A stretch of 42,218 nt of DNA from an uncultured Salinisphaerales bacterium (GTDB lineage Bacteria > Pseudomonadota > Gammaproteobacteria > Nevskiales > OUC007). The notes beneath the pieces are model-generated. The model saw only the letters and a program-made list of their open reading frames with translations, was not told where the DNA came from and did no database searches. Below, in pieces: positions 1 through 10,601 of the stretch. A program made the translations under genes and the position numbers. The number at the start of each line of letters is the position of its first letter. Position 1 is the stretch's first letter. The DNA lies in the NCBI GenBank assembly GCA_937896565.1, contig CALBOV010000002.1:1-42218 (forward strand). Direction: 5' to 3'.

Positions 1-905
1 AGGGCAACAACGACCTGTTGTCGCTGACTCAGCCCGACATCATCCGCGAGATTCACGGTCAGTATCTGGACGCCGGCTCGGACATCGTCGAGACCAACAC
101 GTTTTCGGCGACGACGATCGCCCAGGCCGACTACGGCATGGAGTCACTGGCCTACGAACTGAACAAGGTCTCGGCCGAACTGGCCCGCGAGGCCGCCGAG
201 GCCCGCAGCACCGCGGACAAGCCGCGCTTTGTGCTCGGAGCCATCGGCCCGACCAATCGCACGGCATCGATCTCGCCCGACGTGAACGACCCCGGCAAGC
301 GCAACGTGACCTTCGACGAACTGGTCGTGGCCTACAAGGAAGCGGCGACCGGCCTGCTGGACGGCGGCGTCGACGGACTGCTGATCGAGACGATCTTCGA
401 CACGCTCAACGCCAAGGCGGCGATCTTCGCCTGCAAGCGACTGCTGCGCGAACGTGGCGTGGATATCCCGCTGTTGATCTCCGGCACCATCACCGACGCG
501 TCGGGCCGCACCCTGTCCGGCCAGACCACCGAGGCGTTCTACAACTCCATGCGCCATGCCCGCCCGCTGGCGATCGGGCTGAACTGCGCGCTTGGCCCTG
601 ACGCGCTGCGCCAGTACGTCGCCGAGATGGCCCGGATCGCCGAGGGCTACACGCTGGCCTACCCGAATGCCGGCCTGCCGAACGAGTTCGGCGAGTACGA
701 TCTGGAGCCGGAGGACATGGCCGAATACGTCGGCGAATGGGCCGAGTCCGGTCTGGTGAATCTGGTGGGCGGCTGCTGCGGCTCCACCCCGGAGCACATC
801 GCCGCGATCGCCGGAGCGGTGGCCGGCAAGGCGCCGCGCAAGCCCGCGTCGCTGGACCCCGCCATGCGCCTGTCCGGCCTGGAACCCTTCACGGTCGCCG
901 CCTGA
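1..905 (+). CDS. metH: Methionine synthase, homocysteine-binding subunit (split MetH, N-terminal half; 5' end outside window)
   Basis: This is the Zn-dependent homocysteine methyltransferase domain of cobalamin-dependent methionine synthase, which activates homocysteine for methylation in the cytoplasm. The reading frame is open from the left edge ([14 protein letters not shown]), so the true start lies upstream. It follows E. coli MetH closely from memory: NTF near the start, [15 protein letters not shown] in the middle, and the zinc ligands in GLNC (about base 590) and GGCCG (about base 770). It ends at [12 protein letters not shown], just after the RLSGLEP linker that in one-piece MetH leads into the pterin domain. 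The next gene begins 16 bases later with that pterin domain. The two polypeptides together therefore rebuild full MetH and presumably form a complex. The clean boundary argues for a stable gene split, not a frameshift. Confidence 0.93.
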   Translation, partial: GNNDLLSLTQPDIIREIHGQYLDAGSDIVETNTFSATTIAQADYGMESLAYELNKVSAELAREAAEARSTADKPRFVLGAIGPTNRTASISPDVNDPGKRNVTFDELVVAYKEAATGLLDGGVDGLLIETIFDTLNAKAAIFACKRLLRERGVDIPLLISGTITDASGRTLSGQTTEAFYNSMRHARPLAIGLNCALGPDALRQYVAEMARIAEGYTLAYPNAGLPNEFGEYDLEPEDMAEYVGEWAESGLVNLVGGCCGSTPEHIAAIAGAVAGKAPRKPASLDPAMRLSGLEPFTVAA

Positions 906-921
906 ACCACATCGAAAAGCA

Positions 922-3564
<2,643 letters not shown>

Positions 3565-3781
3565 CGGAAGCACGTGGCCATCTGTGGCCTGTGGCATCCC
3601 GAAAGGCGCTCGACTAGACTGACTTGATCGGCCATCTGTCCGGGTGGGGGGACTCGACAGATTCAATGACCAGACATCCAGTCACTGGCGTTGTCGGCCC
3701 GGAGCGAGGGAACGCCCGAACCATTTTGGCCGCTGCTGCCGTCGTGTTCCGCCGCTTGCCGTTCCAAGCCGGCGTCAGCCG

Positions 3782-5479
3782 ATGCGGCTGAACGACTCGC
3801 CGATTCTGCCCGCGCTCGCGGCCCTGGTATTGGCCGTTGCCGGCGTGATCCTGTTCCGCGAATACGCCGGTCAGGCGCCACCGCCGCTGGTCACCGAGGC
3901 GTTGGTCATTCTGGCGATCCTGCTGGTTGCACTGACGTTCCAGGCCTACCGTCAGACCCGGGAGGATGGCGACCTGTCGGACAGGGCGTCCTGGGCATTC
4001 ACCTGGCATGACGACACGCTGCAGCTCACACCGCGGCTGTCCTCGGAAATCGGGCTCGGCTCCACATCGTGGACCGATACCGCGCTGTATGCGCGGCTTG
4101 CTCCGAACGATCAGTCGGCCGTCAGGCGGGCGGTCAAGCAGCACCTGGAGCACGGTACCGCCTTCGCCCTGCCGCTGAGCATTCATCGCAGCAATGGCGA
4201 CAGACTGGGCATGTGGATGCAGGCAGAAGCCGTCGATCGCACCACGGCGTCGGAGGCGACGATCACCGGAATTCTGCGCCCTCTGACCGACGACGAGGCG
4301 GTGCTGGCCAAGGCGCTGGAGCGGGTGAGCCTTGCCGTGAGTGGTGGCCGAGACGGCCTGTGGGACTGGGACATCGAGTCCGGCGAAACCTGGTTCTCCC
4401 CACGGTTTCTCGCACTGCTCGGATACCCGGAAGACGATGGATTCCCGTCGAATTTCCCGGGCATACAAGACCGCCTCCACCCGGCGGAGGCGCAGGAGGT
4501 GCTGGCTCGGATGGGGGCACTGCCCCGCGAGGAAACCGGCTTCGACATCGAGTTCCGGCTGCGCACGCGATCCGGCGAATACCGCTGGTTCCGGTCACGC
4601 GGCGAGGCGTTGCGAGGCGCGGACGGGCGAGCCTACCGCATGACCGGGTCCATTCAGGACATCCACGACCGCCGGGACGCGATCGCGCGCGCGAGCTCCA
4701 TCAATGACGAGGCCCGGGGGCTCGCGCACCTCATGGACATCCTGGAATTTGCCCCTGACATCGCGTTCTGGTCCTGGGATATCGCAACAGGCTTCTTCTG
4801 GAACTCGGACAAGTTCTCCAGAGTGCTGGGCATCGACGACGTGCATCAGCGCATCAGCACCCGGGAGACGTTCTGCGGTTTTCTGCACAAGGATGACCGG
4901 TCTCGCGTCTACCGCGCCATGGAAACCGCGATCGAGGACGTTGCGCCGTTCCGTCAGAGCTTCCGCGTCGTGCTGCCAAGCGGAGACACGCGATCCATCG
5001 AGATGTGGGGCGCGGCACTGTCCGACCGCGACTCGCTGGTTCGCGCGCAGACCCAGGTGTTCGGCGGTGCCATCTGGAGTCGCGAAACCGCCGAACACAC
5101 GGCGCGCTACCGGGACCGGCTGGAAGCTGCCGTCGCGAAGGCGCCGATCCCCTGCGTGGTGCTTGATGCCGAGCGGCATGTCGTGCTGATCAATGCCGCG
5201 GCCAGCAACGTCTACGGCCTCGATACGACCGGCTTCCCACTGGTAGGGCGATCCATGCACCGGGTGATTGAGACCGAACCCCTGGCCGACTACGCGGCCG
5301 CCTGCGAGGATTTGCTGACCGGCCGCGAGGAGACGGTCATCCTCGACGTGATCCGGACGTCCGCTGGCCGCCGGCAATCGCTGCAACTCCGGCTGGAAGC
5401 CCTCCGCAGCGAGGATTTCGGCGTCGACGGCATCGCCGAGTTCGTGAGCCGGCAGGGCGAGGGCGACATCACGGCGTAG
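3782..5479 (+). CDS. Membrane-anchored multi-PAS sensory protein without an output domain
   Basis: The 565-residue protein has two hydrophobic segments near the N-terminus (about residues 9-25 and 35-52), then a soluble part that looks like three or four PAS domains in tandem. PAS-like marks include LWDWDIESGETWFSPRF with RLHPAE and EYRWFRSRGEALR, then FWSWDIATGFFWNSDKFSR, and a last one with LDAERHVVLINAAASNVYG. The frame stays open upstream to 3644, but those 46 residues are Arg/Cys-rich and unlike a protein; ATG 3782, directly before the first membrane segment, is a better start although no clear Shine-Dalgarno is visible. No kinase, GGDEF, EAL, HTH or methyl-accepting domain follows; the protein ends about 60 residues into or after the last PAS. 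It is convergent, 4 bases apart, with the EAL response regulator. It may sense a signal for that system through protein contact, or may have lost its output domain. Confidence 0.78.
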   Translation: MRLNDSPILPALAALVLAVAGVILFREYAGQAPPPLVTEALVILAILLVALTFQAYRQTREDGDLSDRASWAFTWHDDTLQLTPRLSSEIGLGSTSWTDTALYARLAPNDQSAVRRAVKQHLEHGTAFALPLSIHRSNGDRLGMWMQAEAVDRTTASEATITGILRPLTDDEAVLAKALERVSLAVSGGRDGLWDWDIESGETWFSPRFLALLGYPEDDGFPSNFPGIQDRLHPAEAQEVLARMGALPREETGFDIEFRLRTRSGEYRWFRSRGEALRGADGRAYRMTGSIQDIHDRRDAIARASSINDEARGLAHLMDILEFAPDIAFWSWDIATGFFWNSDKFSRVLGIDDVHQRISTRETFCGFLHKDDRSRVYRAMETAIEDVAPFRQSFRVVLPSGDTRSIEMWGAALSDRDSLVRAQTQVFGGAIWSRETAEHTARYRDRLEAAVAKAPIPCVVLDAERHVVLINAAASNVYGLDTTGFPLVGRSMHRVIETEPLADYAAACEDLLTGREETVILDVIRTSAGRRQSLQLRLEALRSEDFGVDGIAEFVSRQGEGDITA

Positions 5480-5483
5480 GACT

Positions 5484-6746
5484 TCAGCGGTTGGCGAGGC
5501 TTCGAGCCGACCATCCGTCCATCCAGGTCATCAGTGAGTCGCTGTCCATGGGACGGGCGAAATAAAACCCCTGGACCAGATCGCAGCCAATCGCCTCGAC
5601 CAGCGCGAGCTGGTCCTGGGTTTCCACGCCTTCGGCGGTGATGGTCAGCTCCAGCTGCTTGGCCAGATGCACCGTGGATTCCAGGATCGCCCGGCCCCGG
5701 TCGCTGACCATCGCCTCGACCACGAAGGAGCGGTCGAGCTTGAGTTCGGAGAACGGCAGGTCCTGCAGCTTCTGCAGGTTGGAATAGCCGGTGCCGAAAT
5801 CGTCGATGGACAGGCTGAACCCGCGCAGCGCAATCCGGCTGAGCAGCTCCATGGCGGCCTTGGCGTCCGCGGCGATGCGTGACTCCGTCACCTCCAGGTA
5901 AACGGCTTCCGGCTGGATGTGCTGCTTGTCGAGAATGTCCAGCAACTTGCGGACAACCGCGTCGCCCGCGTCGCCATCACCGAGGTTGAGTATCTGCATG
6001 GACATGTTGAACGAGGTATCCACGCGATAACCGCGCGTCGCCCAGTCGGCCATGTCGTCGACGCCCTGCGACACGATCGCCAACGTCAGTTCATTGATCA
6101 GGCCGGCCGCCTCGGCCAGCGGAACGAACACGCCCGGTGAGACATGGCCGTAGGTTGGATGTTTCCAGCGCGCCAACGCCTCCACACCGCCGATCGTGCG
6201 ATCGTCCAGCCGCACCTTGGGCTGGTACACGGGATAGACATGACCCTGCTCCAGCGCGTGTCTGAGATCGTCCGCCGTCGGCCGGAAGCTGGAACGGGCA
6301 CCGAAGTGCCTGGGCGTACGCGCCTCCTGCTCCGCCCGCCGGAACATCCTCCTCAGATCGGCCTGCGTCACGGGCTTCTGCAATACGCCCAGGAGATGCA
6401 GCCGGTGGCTTCGGGCGAGCCGCCCCGCGGTGTCGAGAATCGCCCGGCGCTCTCCGGACACGAGGATCACACCCCCGGCGAACCTGAGATCCGCCAGCCG
6501 GCGCACGAACTCCAGACCGTCCATGTTGGGCATGTTCAGATCGCAGAGAATGGTGTTGATGTCACCGGGATGATCCGCGACCACGGACAGCGCTTCCGCC
6601 CCGTTCAGGCAGCATCGCACCTCGTCCACGCCGATTTCATGCAGCGCCCGCGTCAGCACCTGCTGGGTGATCTCGTTATCCTCCACCACCAGCACGCCAC
6701 CCGTTGACGCCTTTGCCGAACCCTGGCCGCCCACGCCGTTGGTCAT
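5484..6746 (-). CDS. REC-EAL response regulator, predicted c-di-GMP phosphodiesterase (RocR-like architecture)
   Basis: This 420-residue protein has an N-terminal receiver (about 17-140; phospho-acceptor Asp69 in CDLNMPNMDG, conserved Lys in LQKPV) fused to a C-terminal EAL domain (about 160-410). The EAL signature is intact (GVEALARW, Glu189), and the other catalytic and loop motifs are present: LEVTES, DDFGTGYSNL, LKLDRSF, AEGVET and QGFYFARP. It should therefore hydrolyse c-di-GMP to pGpG, controlled by phosphorylation. Its ATG overlaps the stop of the upstream hybrid kinase gene (ATGA, 4 bases), which makes that kinase the obvious phosphodonor. The architecture matches Pseudomonas RocR, the phosphodiesterase partner of the RocS hybrid kinases. 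There is no HTH, so its output is local c-di-GMP turnover, not direct gene control. Confidence 0.93.
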   Translation of the reverse strand: MTNGVGGQGSAKASTGGVLVVEDNEITQQVLTRALHEIGVDEVRCCLNGAEALSVVADHPGDINTILCDLNMPNMDGLEFVRRLADLRFAGGVILVSGERRAILDTAGRLARSHRLHLLGVLQKPVTQADLRRMFRRAEQEARTPRHFGARSSFRPTADDLRHALEQGHVYPVYQPKVRLDDRTIGGVEALARWKHPTYGHVSPGVFVPLAEAAGLINELTLAIVSQGVDDMADWATRGYRVDTSFNMSMQILNLGDGDAGDAVVRKLLDILDKQHIQPEAVYLEVTESRIAADAKAAMELLSRIALRGFSLSIDDFGTGYSNLQKLQDLPFSELKLDRSFVVEAMVSDRGRAILESTVHLAKQLELTITAEGVETQDQLALVEAIGCDLVQGFYFARPMDSDSLMTWMDGWSARSLANR

Positions 6747-9508
6747 GACTGTGTCCTTATCCAGTCCTTCAATTGGTCTTTCGCCTCCGGCAGTTGCCCA
6801 ACCAGTGGCCCGATACGGTCCATGTCACCGGCATCCGCGGCGTGTTCAATCTGTTCGAGCAGGTCACGGAGACGAATCGCCGCCACGCTCGCGGCCGCCG
6901 ATTTGGAGCCGTGGGCAACCTGCTTGATCGTGTTCGGATCGGGTGGCTTGAGCGTGAGCGCCGCCCGCAATTCATCGATCGTGGACTCGAGCTGCTTCAG
7001 GTAGCTCTCGCAGAGCTGACGATGAAACACCGGGTCGTCCCCGATCGCGGCCCTGGCGGCCGCGACATCTACGACCGGCGGCGCCGCCGTGTCGTTCCCC
7101 GGCGCCGGCTGCCGCGGCGGCGAGTCGCCCATCGGTGGCGGCTCATCCTCGGTGTCACCCGGCAGCCACTTTTCCATCAACTGCTTCAGCGCGCCGATCG
7201 CAACCGGCTTGCTCACGAAGCCGTCCATGCCCGTGTCGATGCAGGCCTCCCGCTCGCCGGATATCGTCGCCGCGGTGATCGCGATGATCGGCGTACGCCG
7301 TGACGCACCGGCTTCGGCGCTCCGAATCATCGTCGTCAGCGTGAATCCGTCCACCCTGGGCATGTGCAGATCGGTCAGCAGCAGCGCGATCCGTCGCCGG
7401 CTCCAGATCTCGTACGCGTTCTGTCCGTCATCGGCGACGATCGCCGTGTAACCGAGCGAGGCCAGCTGCCGCACGATGACTTCCTGATTGATCTTGTTGT
7501 CTTCCGCCAGCAGAACCAGGCTGCCGGCGGCCTCGGCCTGGTCCTGGGTCAGCAGCGAGCGGCGCGATGCTGGCAGCGCTTCCGCATGCGCCTTAGCGGG
7601 CGCGCTGCCATTGATGCGACCGTCAGCGATGGCCAGCGCGTACAGCAGCGTGGACTGCCGTAACGGGTTGCTCGGACAGGCAACCACGCCGTTGTCCTCC
7701 CGCCGCGGCTCCTCGCCGCTGAGCACACGCAACGCGACCGTGGCCATGCCCTTCGGGTCCGACGGGGAGCGGTCGCGCAGCCATTCGAAAATCTGATCGT
7801 GATTCGGCAATTCGCTGTCGATGATCACGTGATTGACGGGGGGGCCGGCCGGCGCGTTCAGGGCCGATCGCAGTCGCGGTATCGAGTCGCAATTCACCGG
7901 CACGCCACCAGCGTGGGCGACATAACGTGATGCATAGTCCAGCAGCGTATCCCGTATCGACACGATCGCCACCGCGGCGCCGTCCAGGCGGCACTCCGGC
8001 GGAATCGCGGGTGAGGTGTCCACCGTTGCCAGCGGCAGGGCCACCGAGAACACGCTGCCGGCACCCTGCGTCGATTGCACGCGAATGGTGCCGCCCAGCA
8101 ATTCGACCAGGCGCGACACGATACTCAGCCCGAGACCGGTACCCCCGAATCGGCGACTGGTCGAGGTGTCCAGCTGGGTAAAGGGACGAAACAGTTGCTG
8201 CTGCTGTTCCTGCGACATCCCGATCCCGTTATCGCGCACGTGAATGGTCACGGGCACCGTCTGGTCGGTCATCTCCCCGCAATCCACGGTGACCAGCACC
8301 ATGCCAACCTGATACCGCTGACCCGCCGAGAACTTGATCGCGTTGGTGATCAGATTGCTCAGAATCTGGCGAATCTTGGCCAGATCCCCCCCGACCAGCG
8401 CCGGCAGCTCCGGCGCCACGAAGCTGTGCAGCTCGACGCGCCGCTGCGAGGCGAAACCCTGCATGGTCGCCACCTGGTCATGAACCAGTGATTCCAGATC
8501 AAAGCTGATGACTTCCCGCGCCATCTGGCCGGACTGGATTTTGGAGAAATCCAGGACATCGTTGATCACCGTCAGCAACGACTCGCCCGATCGCTGGATC
8601 AGGTGCACCAGCCGTGTCGCCTCGGCCGGCATGGGCTCCCGCGAGAGCAGGTCCGCGGTGGCCACGATCCCATTCATTGGCGTACGGATCTCGTGGCTCA
8701 TCATCGCCAGGAACGCGTCCTTGGCGTTGCCGGCGGCGTCGACCTCGCCCCGGAGCGCCTCGACCTCCAGCGAGCGCGCCCGGAGCTTGTCGGCCATGCG
8801 CTGGAGTTGCTGCGCGACCTTGTTGAGAGGTTCGATGGCTCCCGCGAAGCGCCGTCTGCTGGGCACGATGGCCAGCAGGATCAGCACCGTCAGTCCGAAG
8901 ATGGTCAGCAGCGCGTTGATGGTTGCGGTCAGCTGAAAGTGCTCGATCTGCTCCTTGTATGCCGCCACCTCGGTGTCGACCTGCGCGTCATAGGCGGCGA
9001 TTAGCTGATCGGTGCGGCGCGCGACTTCCTGCAGGTAGTCCGCCGAGCAGGTGCCGGGTTCCTGGAGCAGGAAATTGACATGACCTTCCGTGAGACTCGC
9101 GACTTCCCGGAGGCGTGCCGCACGGTTTCCCTGCTGCACGATCGTCGATTGCGCGGTGACCAATTCCTGCATCATCTCGCTCTCGCTGGACGAAAGGCGA
9201 TCCATCGAGGCGGCGCTGGGCGGCGCGCAGACACGAAACTTGCGCCGCCAGCCCAGTTCGGCCGCATGCCAGCGCTGCTTTCCCATGGTATTGACGACTT
9301 CGGTGGACGTGGTCAGCGCGCCCGCCGTCCGCGTCCTGGCGACCAGGGCGAGACACACCGTCAGCACGAAGAACAGCGCGACCACGCCAGTGGCCCGCAG
9401 AACGCCACGCCGATACCGCCGAAGCTCTGCCAGCACATCGTCGAGTTGCCGTGCGTAGTCAACGCCGTCGGCGGACGACTCTCGGCCGTGACCCGGATCC
9501 CCAGACAT
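6743..9508 (-). CDS. Hybrid sensor histidine kinase (HK-REC-HPt)
   Basis: This 921-residue inner-membrane phosphorelay kinase has two transmembrane segments (about 40-60 and 200-220) that flank a periplasmic domain of about 140 residues. A coiled linker, a DHp domain with the H-box SHEIRTPMNG (His272) and a CA domain follow, with the N-box (QILSNLITNAIKF), G1 (DNGIGM), F (LFRPFTQ) and G2 (GGTGLGLSIV). About 480-620 resembles a degenerate receiver without the acidic pocket. The active receiver has Asp713 in LLLTDLHMP and the lysine in VSKPV. The C-terminal HPt has His866 in VAHGSKSAAAS. The frame also allows TTG at 9514, but AAGGGG sits at proper distance from ATG 9508. The stop overlaps the REC-EAL start, so the two are coupled. 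The architecture resembles RocS/EvgS-type kinases, here without a solute-binding-protein-like sensor domain. Confidence 0.93.
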   Translation of the reverse strand: MSGDPGHGRESSADGVDYARQLDDVLAELRRYRRGVLRATGVVALFFVLTVCLALVARTRTAGALTTSTEVVNTMGKQRWHAAELGWRRKFRVCAPPSAASMDRLSSSESEMMQELVTAQSTIVQQGNRAARLREVASLTEGHVNFLLQEPGTCSADYLQEVARRTDQLIAAYDAQVDTEVAAYKEQIEHFQLTATINALLTIFGLTVLILLAIVPSRRRFAGAIEPLNKVAQQLQRMADKLRARSLEVEALRGEVDAAGNAKDAFLAMMSHEIRTPMNGIVATADLLSREPMPAEATRLVHLIQRSGESLLTVINDVLDFSKIQSGQMAREVISFDLESLVHDQVATMQGFASQRRVELHSFVAPELPALVGGDLAKIRQILSNLITNAIKFSAGQRYQVGMVLVTVDCGEMTDQTVPVTIHVRDNGIGMSQEQQQQLFRPFTQLDTSTSRRFGGTGLGLSIVSRLVELLGGTIRVQSTQGAGSVFSVALPLATVDTSPAIPPECRLDGAAVAIVSIRDTLLDYASRYVAHAGGVPVNCDSIPRLRSALNAPAGPPVNHVIIDSELPNHDQIFEWLRDRSPSDPKGMATVALRVLSGEEPRREDNGVVACPSNPLRQSTLLYALAIADGRINGSAPAKAHAEALPASRRSLLTQDQAEAAGSLVLLAEDNKINQEVIVRQLASLGYTAIVADDGQNAYEIWSRRRIALLLTDLHMPRVDGFTLTTMIRSAEAGASRRTPIIAITAATISGEREACIDTGMDGFVSKPVAIGALKQLMEKWLPGDTEDEPPPMGDSPPRQPAPGNDTAAPPVVDVAAARAAIGDDPVFHRQLCESYLKQLESTIDELRAALTLKPPDPNTIKQVAHGSKSAAASVAAIRLRDLLEQIEHAADAGDMDRIGPLVGQLPEAKDQLKDWIRTQS

Positions 9509-9514
9509 CGGCAA

Positions 9515-9885
9515 CTACCCCTTGGCCTCCATCCGGTGGACGCCACTTTCCGGGAACGCACGTCAGTTGTTGGTGGTTTCCGTGCAATTCCGCATTTAAA
9601 GGTTTGATCTGTGCAGAACGGCACGAGCATGAACCAAGGCCACGCAGATTGCTACCTTTTGGGTAGTAAATCCGGCGAGGCGCTCGAAAACGGCGGAAAT
9701 GCCGTCATTTCTCCCAAGGGGAGTCGAGGCGGCCCGGTTCCCGAACGTCACCGCGGGGGATGGCATCCGGCATGCCGCCGGCCCCAAACCCTCGTAGACT
9801 TGCGCCTGGCGGCGCGGATGGTTGCGACCTCTGGTCAGAGCGCGTTCCGCCTCGGCGTATCCCCTGGCGTGCATCCGGTCATCGA
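9515..9885. other. Intergenic region, no convincing gene
   Basis: These 371 bases separate the minus-strand kinase operon from the plus-strand DUF4169 gene, so promoters for both should lie here. I see two short perfect inverted repeats: CTACC/GGTAG with a 5-base loop at 9652-9666, and GAAATG/CATTTC with a 4-base loop at 9696-9711. Open frames exist on both strands, but their translations are Arg/Pro/Gly-rich with no recognisable motif, so I do not call them. I could not match the region to a known riboswitch; the GEMM c-di-GMP consensus was considered because of the neighbour and is not visible. Confidence 0.5.
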
Positions 9886-10086
9886 ATGGGCAAGGTCAGC
9901 AACCTCAACAAGTTTCGCAAGCGCAAGGCACGTGAAGATGCCGCGACCCAAGCGGCGGAGAACCGGGTCCGGTTCGGGCGCACGAAGGAACAGCGGCAGC
10001 GTGATGACGCGCAGTCGGAGCGGACGAAACATCGGCTGGATCAGCATCGTCGTGAGCAGGCGCCCGACGAAGACAGCTCTGGATGA
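9886..10086 (+). CDS. DUF4169 family small basic protein
   Basis: This is a 66-residue, highly charged protein. It begins MGKVSNLNKFRKRKARED and continues with an alanine-rich stretch, NRVRFGRTKEQRQRDD and a Lys/Arg-rich tail. The N-terminal NLxxxRKRKAR pattern followed by NRxxFGRTKxER is the hallmark of the DUF4169 family as I remember it; most members I recall are alphaproteobacterial and their function is unknown. The frame is open back to 9760, but residues before ATG 9886 are Pro/Arg-rich filler, and family members start with this motif, so I take 9886. The protein should be a soluble helix with no catalytic residues. It is convergent with the SirB2-like gene, leaving 25 bases between the stops. 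Confidence 0.75.
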   Translation: MGKVSNLNKFRKRKAREDAATQAAENRVRFGRTKEQRQRDDAQSERTKHRLDQHRREQAPDEDSSG

Positions 10087-10111
10087 GTCAACTCACGGCG
10101 TTCCGGCCGAT

Positions 10112-10516
10112 CTACACCCAACCGGGTAGTGAGAGCACGCCAAGCGGGTGCCGGGTCAGAGCAATGGACAGCATGAACAGATAGGTCGCAATCGCCGCGA
10201 CGAAGAACGTCGCACGATGACGCCGGCTGCGCCCCTTGCGTAGCGCCCAGATTCCCAAACCGATGTAGACCAGCAGCAATGTGAGCTTCACGGCCAGCCA
10301 TGACGACGTGATCGGCGATTGACGCGTGATCCACATCAACACGAGTCCGGCGAGAAGCAGCACGCTGTCGTTGGCGTAGGTCAGGCGCTTCAGACCGGGT
10401 TGCCGGCTCCAGGCGGAATCGCCCAGCATCAGCAACCCACGGAGCACGAACAACGCGCCCGACAGGAGCACGGTGGTGACGTGCAGCGTTTTGACCAGCG
10501 AATAGAACTCGGGCAT
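10112..10516 (-). CDS. SirB2 family integral membrane protein
   Basis: This 134-residue protein has four hydrophobic segments (about 5-30, 45-65, 70-92 and 100-122), separated by short basic loops. The opening FYSLVKTLHVTTVLLSGALFVLR and the NDSVLLLAGL stretch fit the SirB2 family (the YchQ group in E. coli). SirB2 was named as an invasion-gene regulator locus in Salmonella, but the molecular role of the family is not established, and I infer none. The start ATG 10516 is the only one before the first membrane segment. The gene stands alone on the minus strand; 85 bases separate it from the monooxygenase stop at 10602, so it could be transcribed by readthrough from that operon. Confidence 0.82.
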   Translation of the reverse strand: MPEFYSLVKTLHVTTVLLSGALFVLRGLLMLGDSAWSRQPGLKRLTYANDSVLLLAGLVLMWITRQSPITSSWLAVKLTLLLVYIGLGIWALRKGRSRRHRATFFVAAIATYLFMLSIALTRHPLGVLSLPGWV

Positions 10517-10601
10517 TCAAGCGACCGCCATGGAGCGGTCCGCATCGTAACGCGACCACGAATCAGGTCACGCCACGCTCCGCCGCCGATCTCACACGGT
10601 G

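Noticed and set aside
3571-3577. GCACGTG as another parS half-site
   Set aside because: Only the CACGTG core is present; the outer bases do not match the 16-base palindrome. The same holds for cores near 7825 and 24606.
3644-3781. N-terminal extension of the PAS protein
   Set aside because: The 46 extra residues are Arg/Pro/Cys-rich and would place a long basic tail before the first membrane helix; ATG 3782 fits better.
9596-9874. 92-codon minus-strand frame in the intergenic region
   Set aside because: No convincing ribosome-binding site or homology, and the region must carry promoters for both neighbours.
9515-9885. Possible c-di-GMP riboswitch near the c-di-GMP operon
   Set aside because: The GEMM-I hallmark sequences were not found on either strand; only short hairpins are visible.
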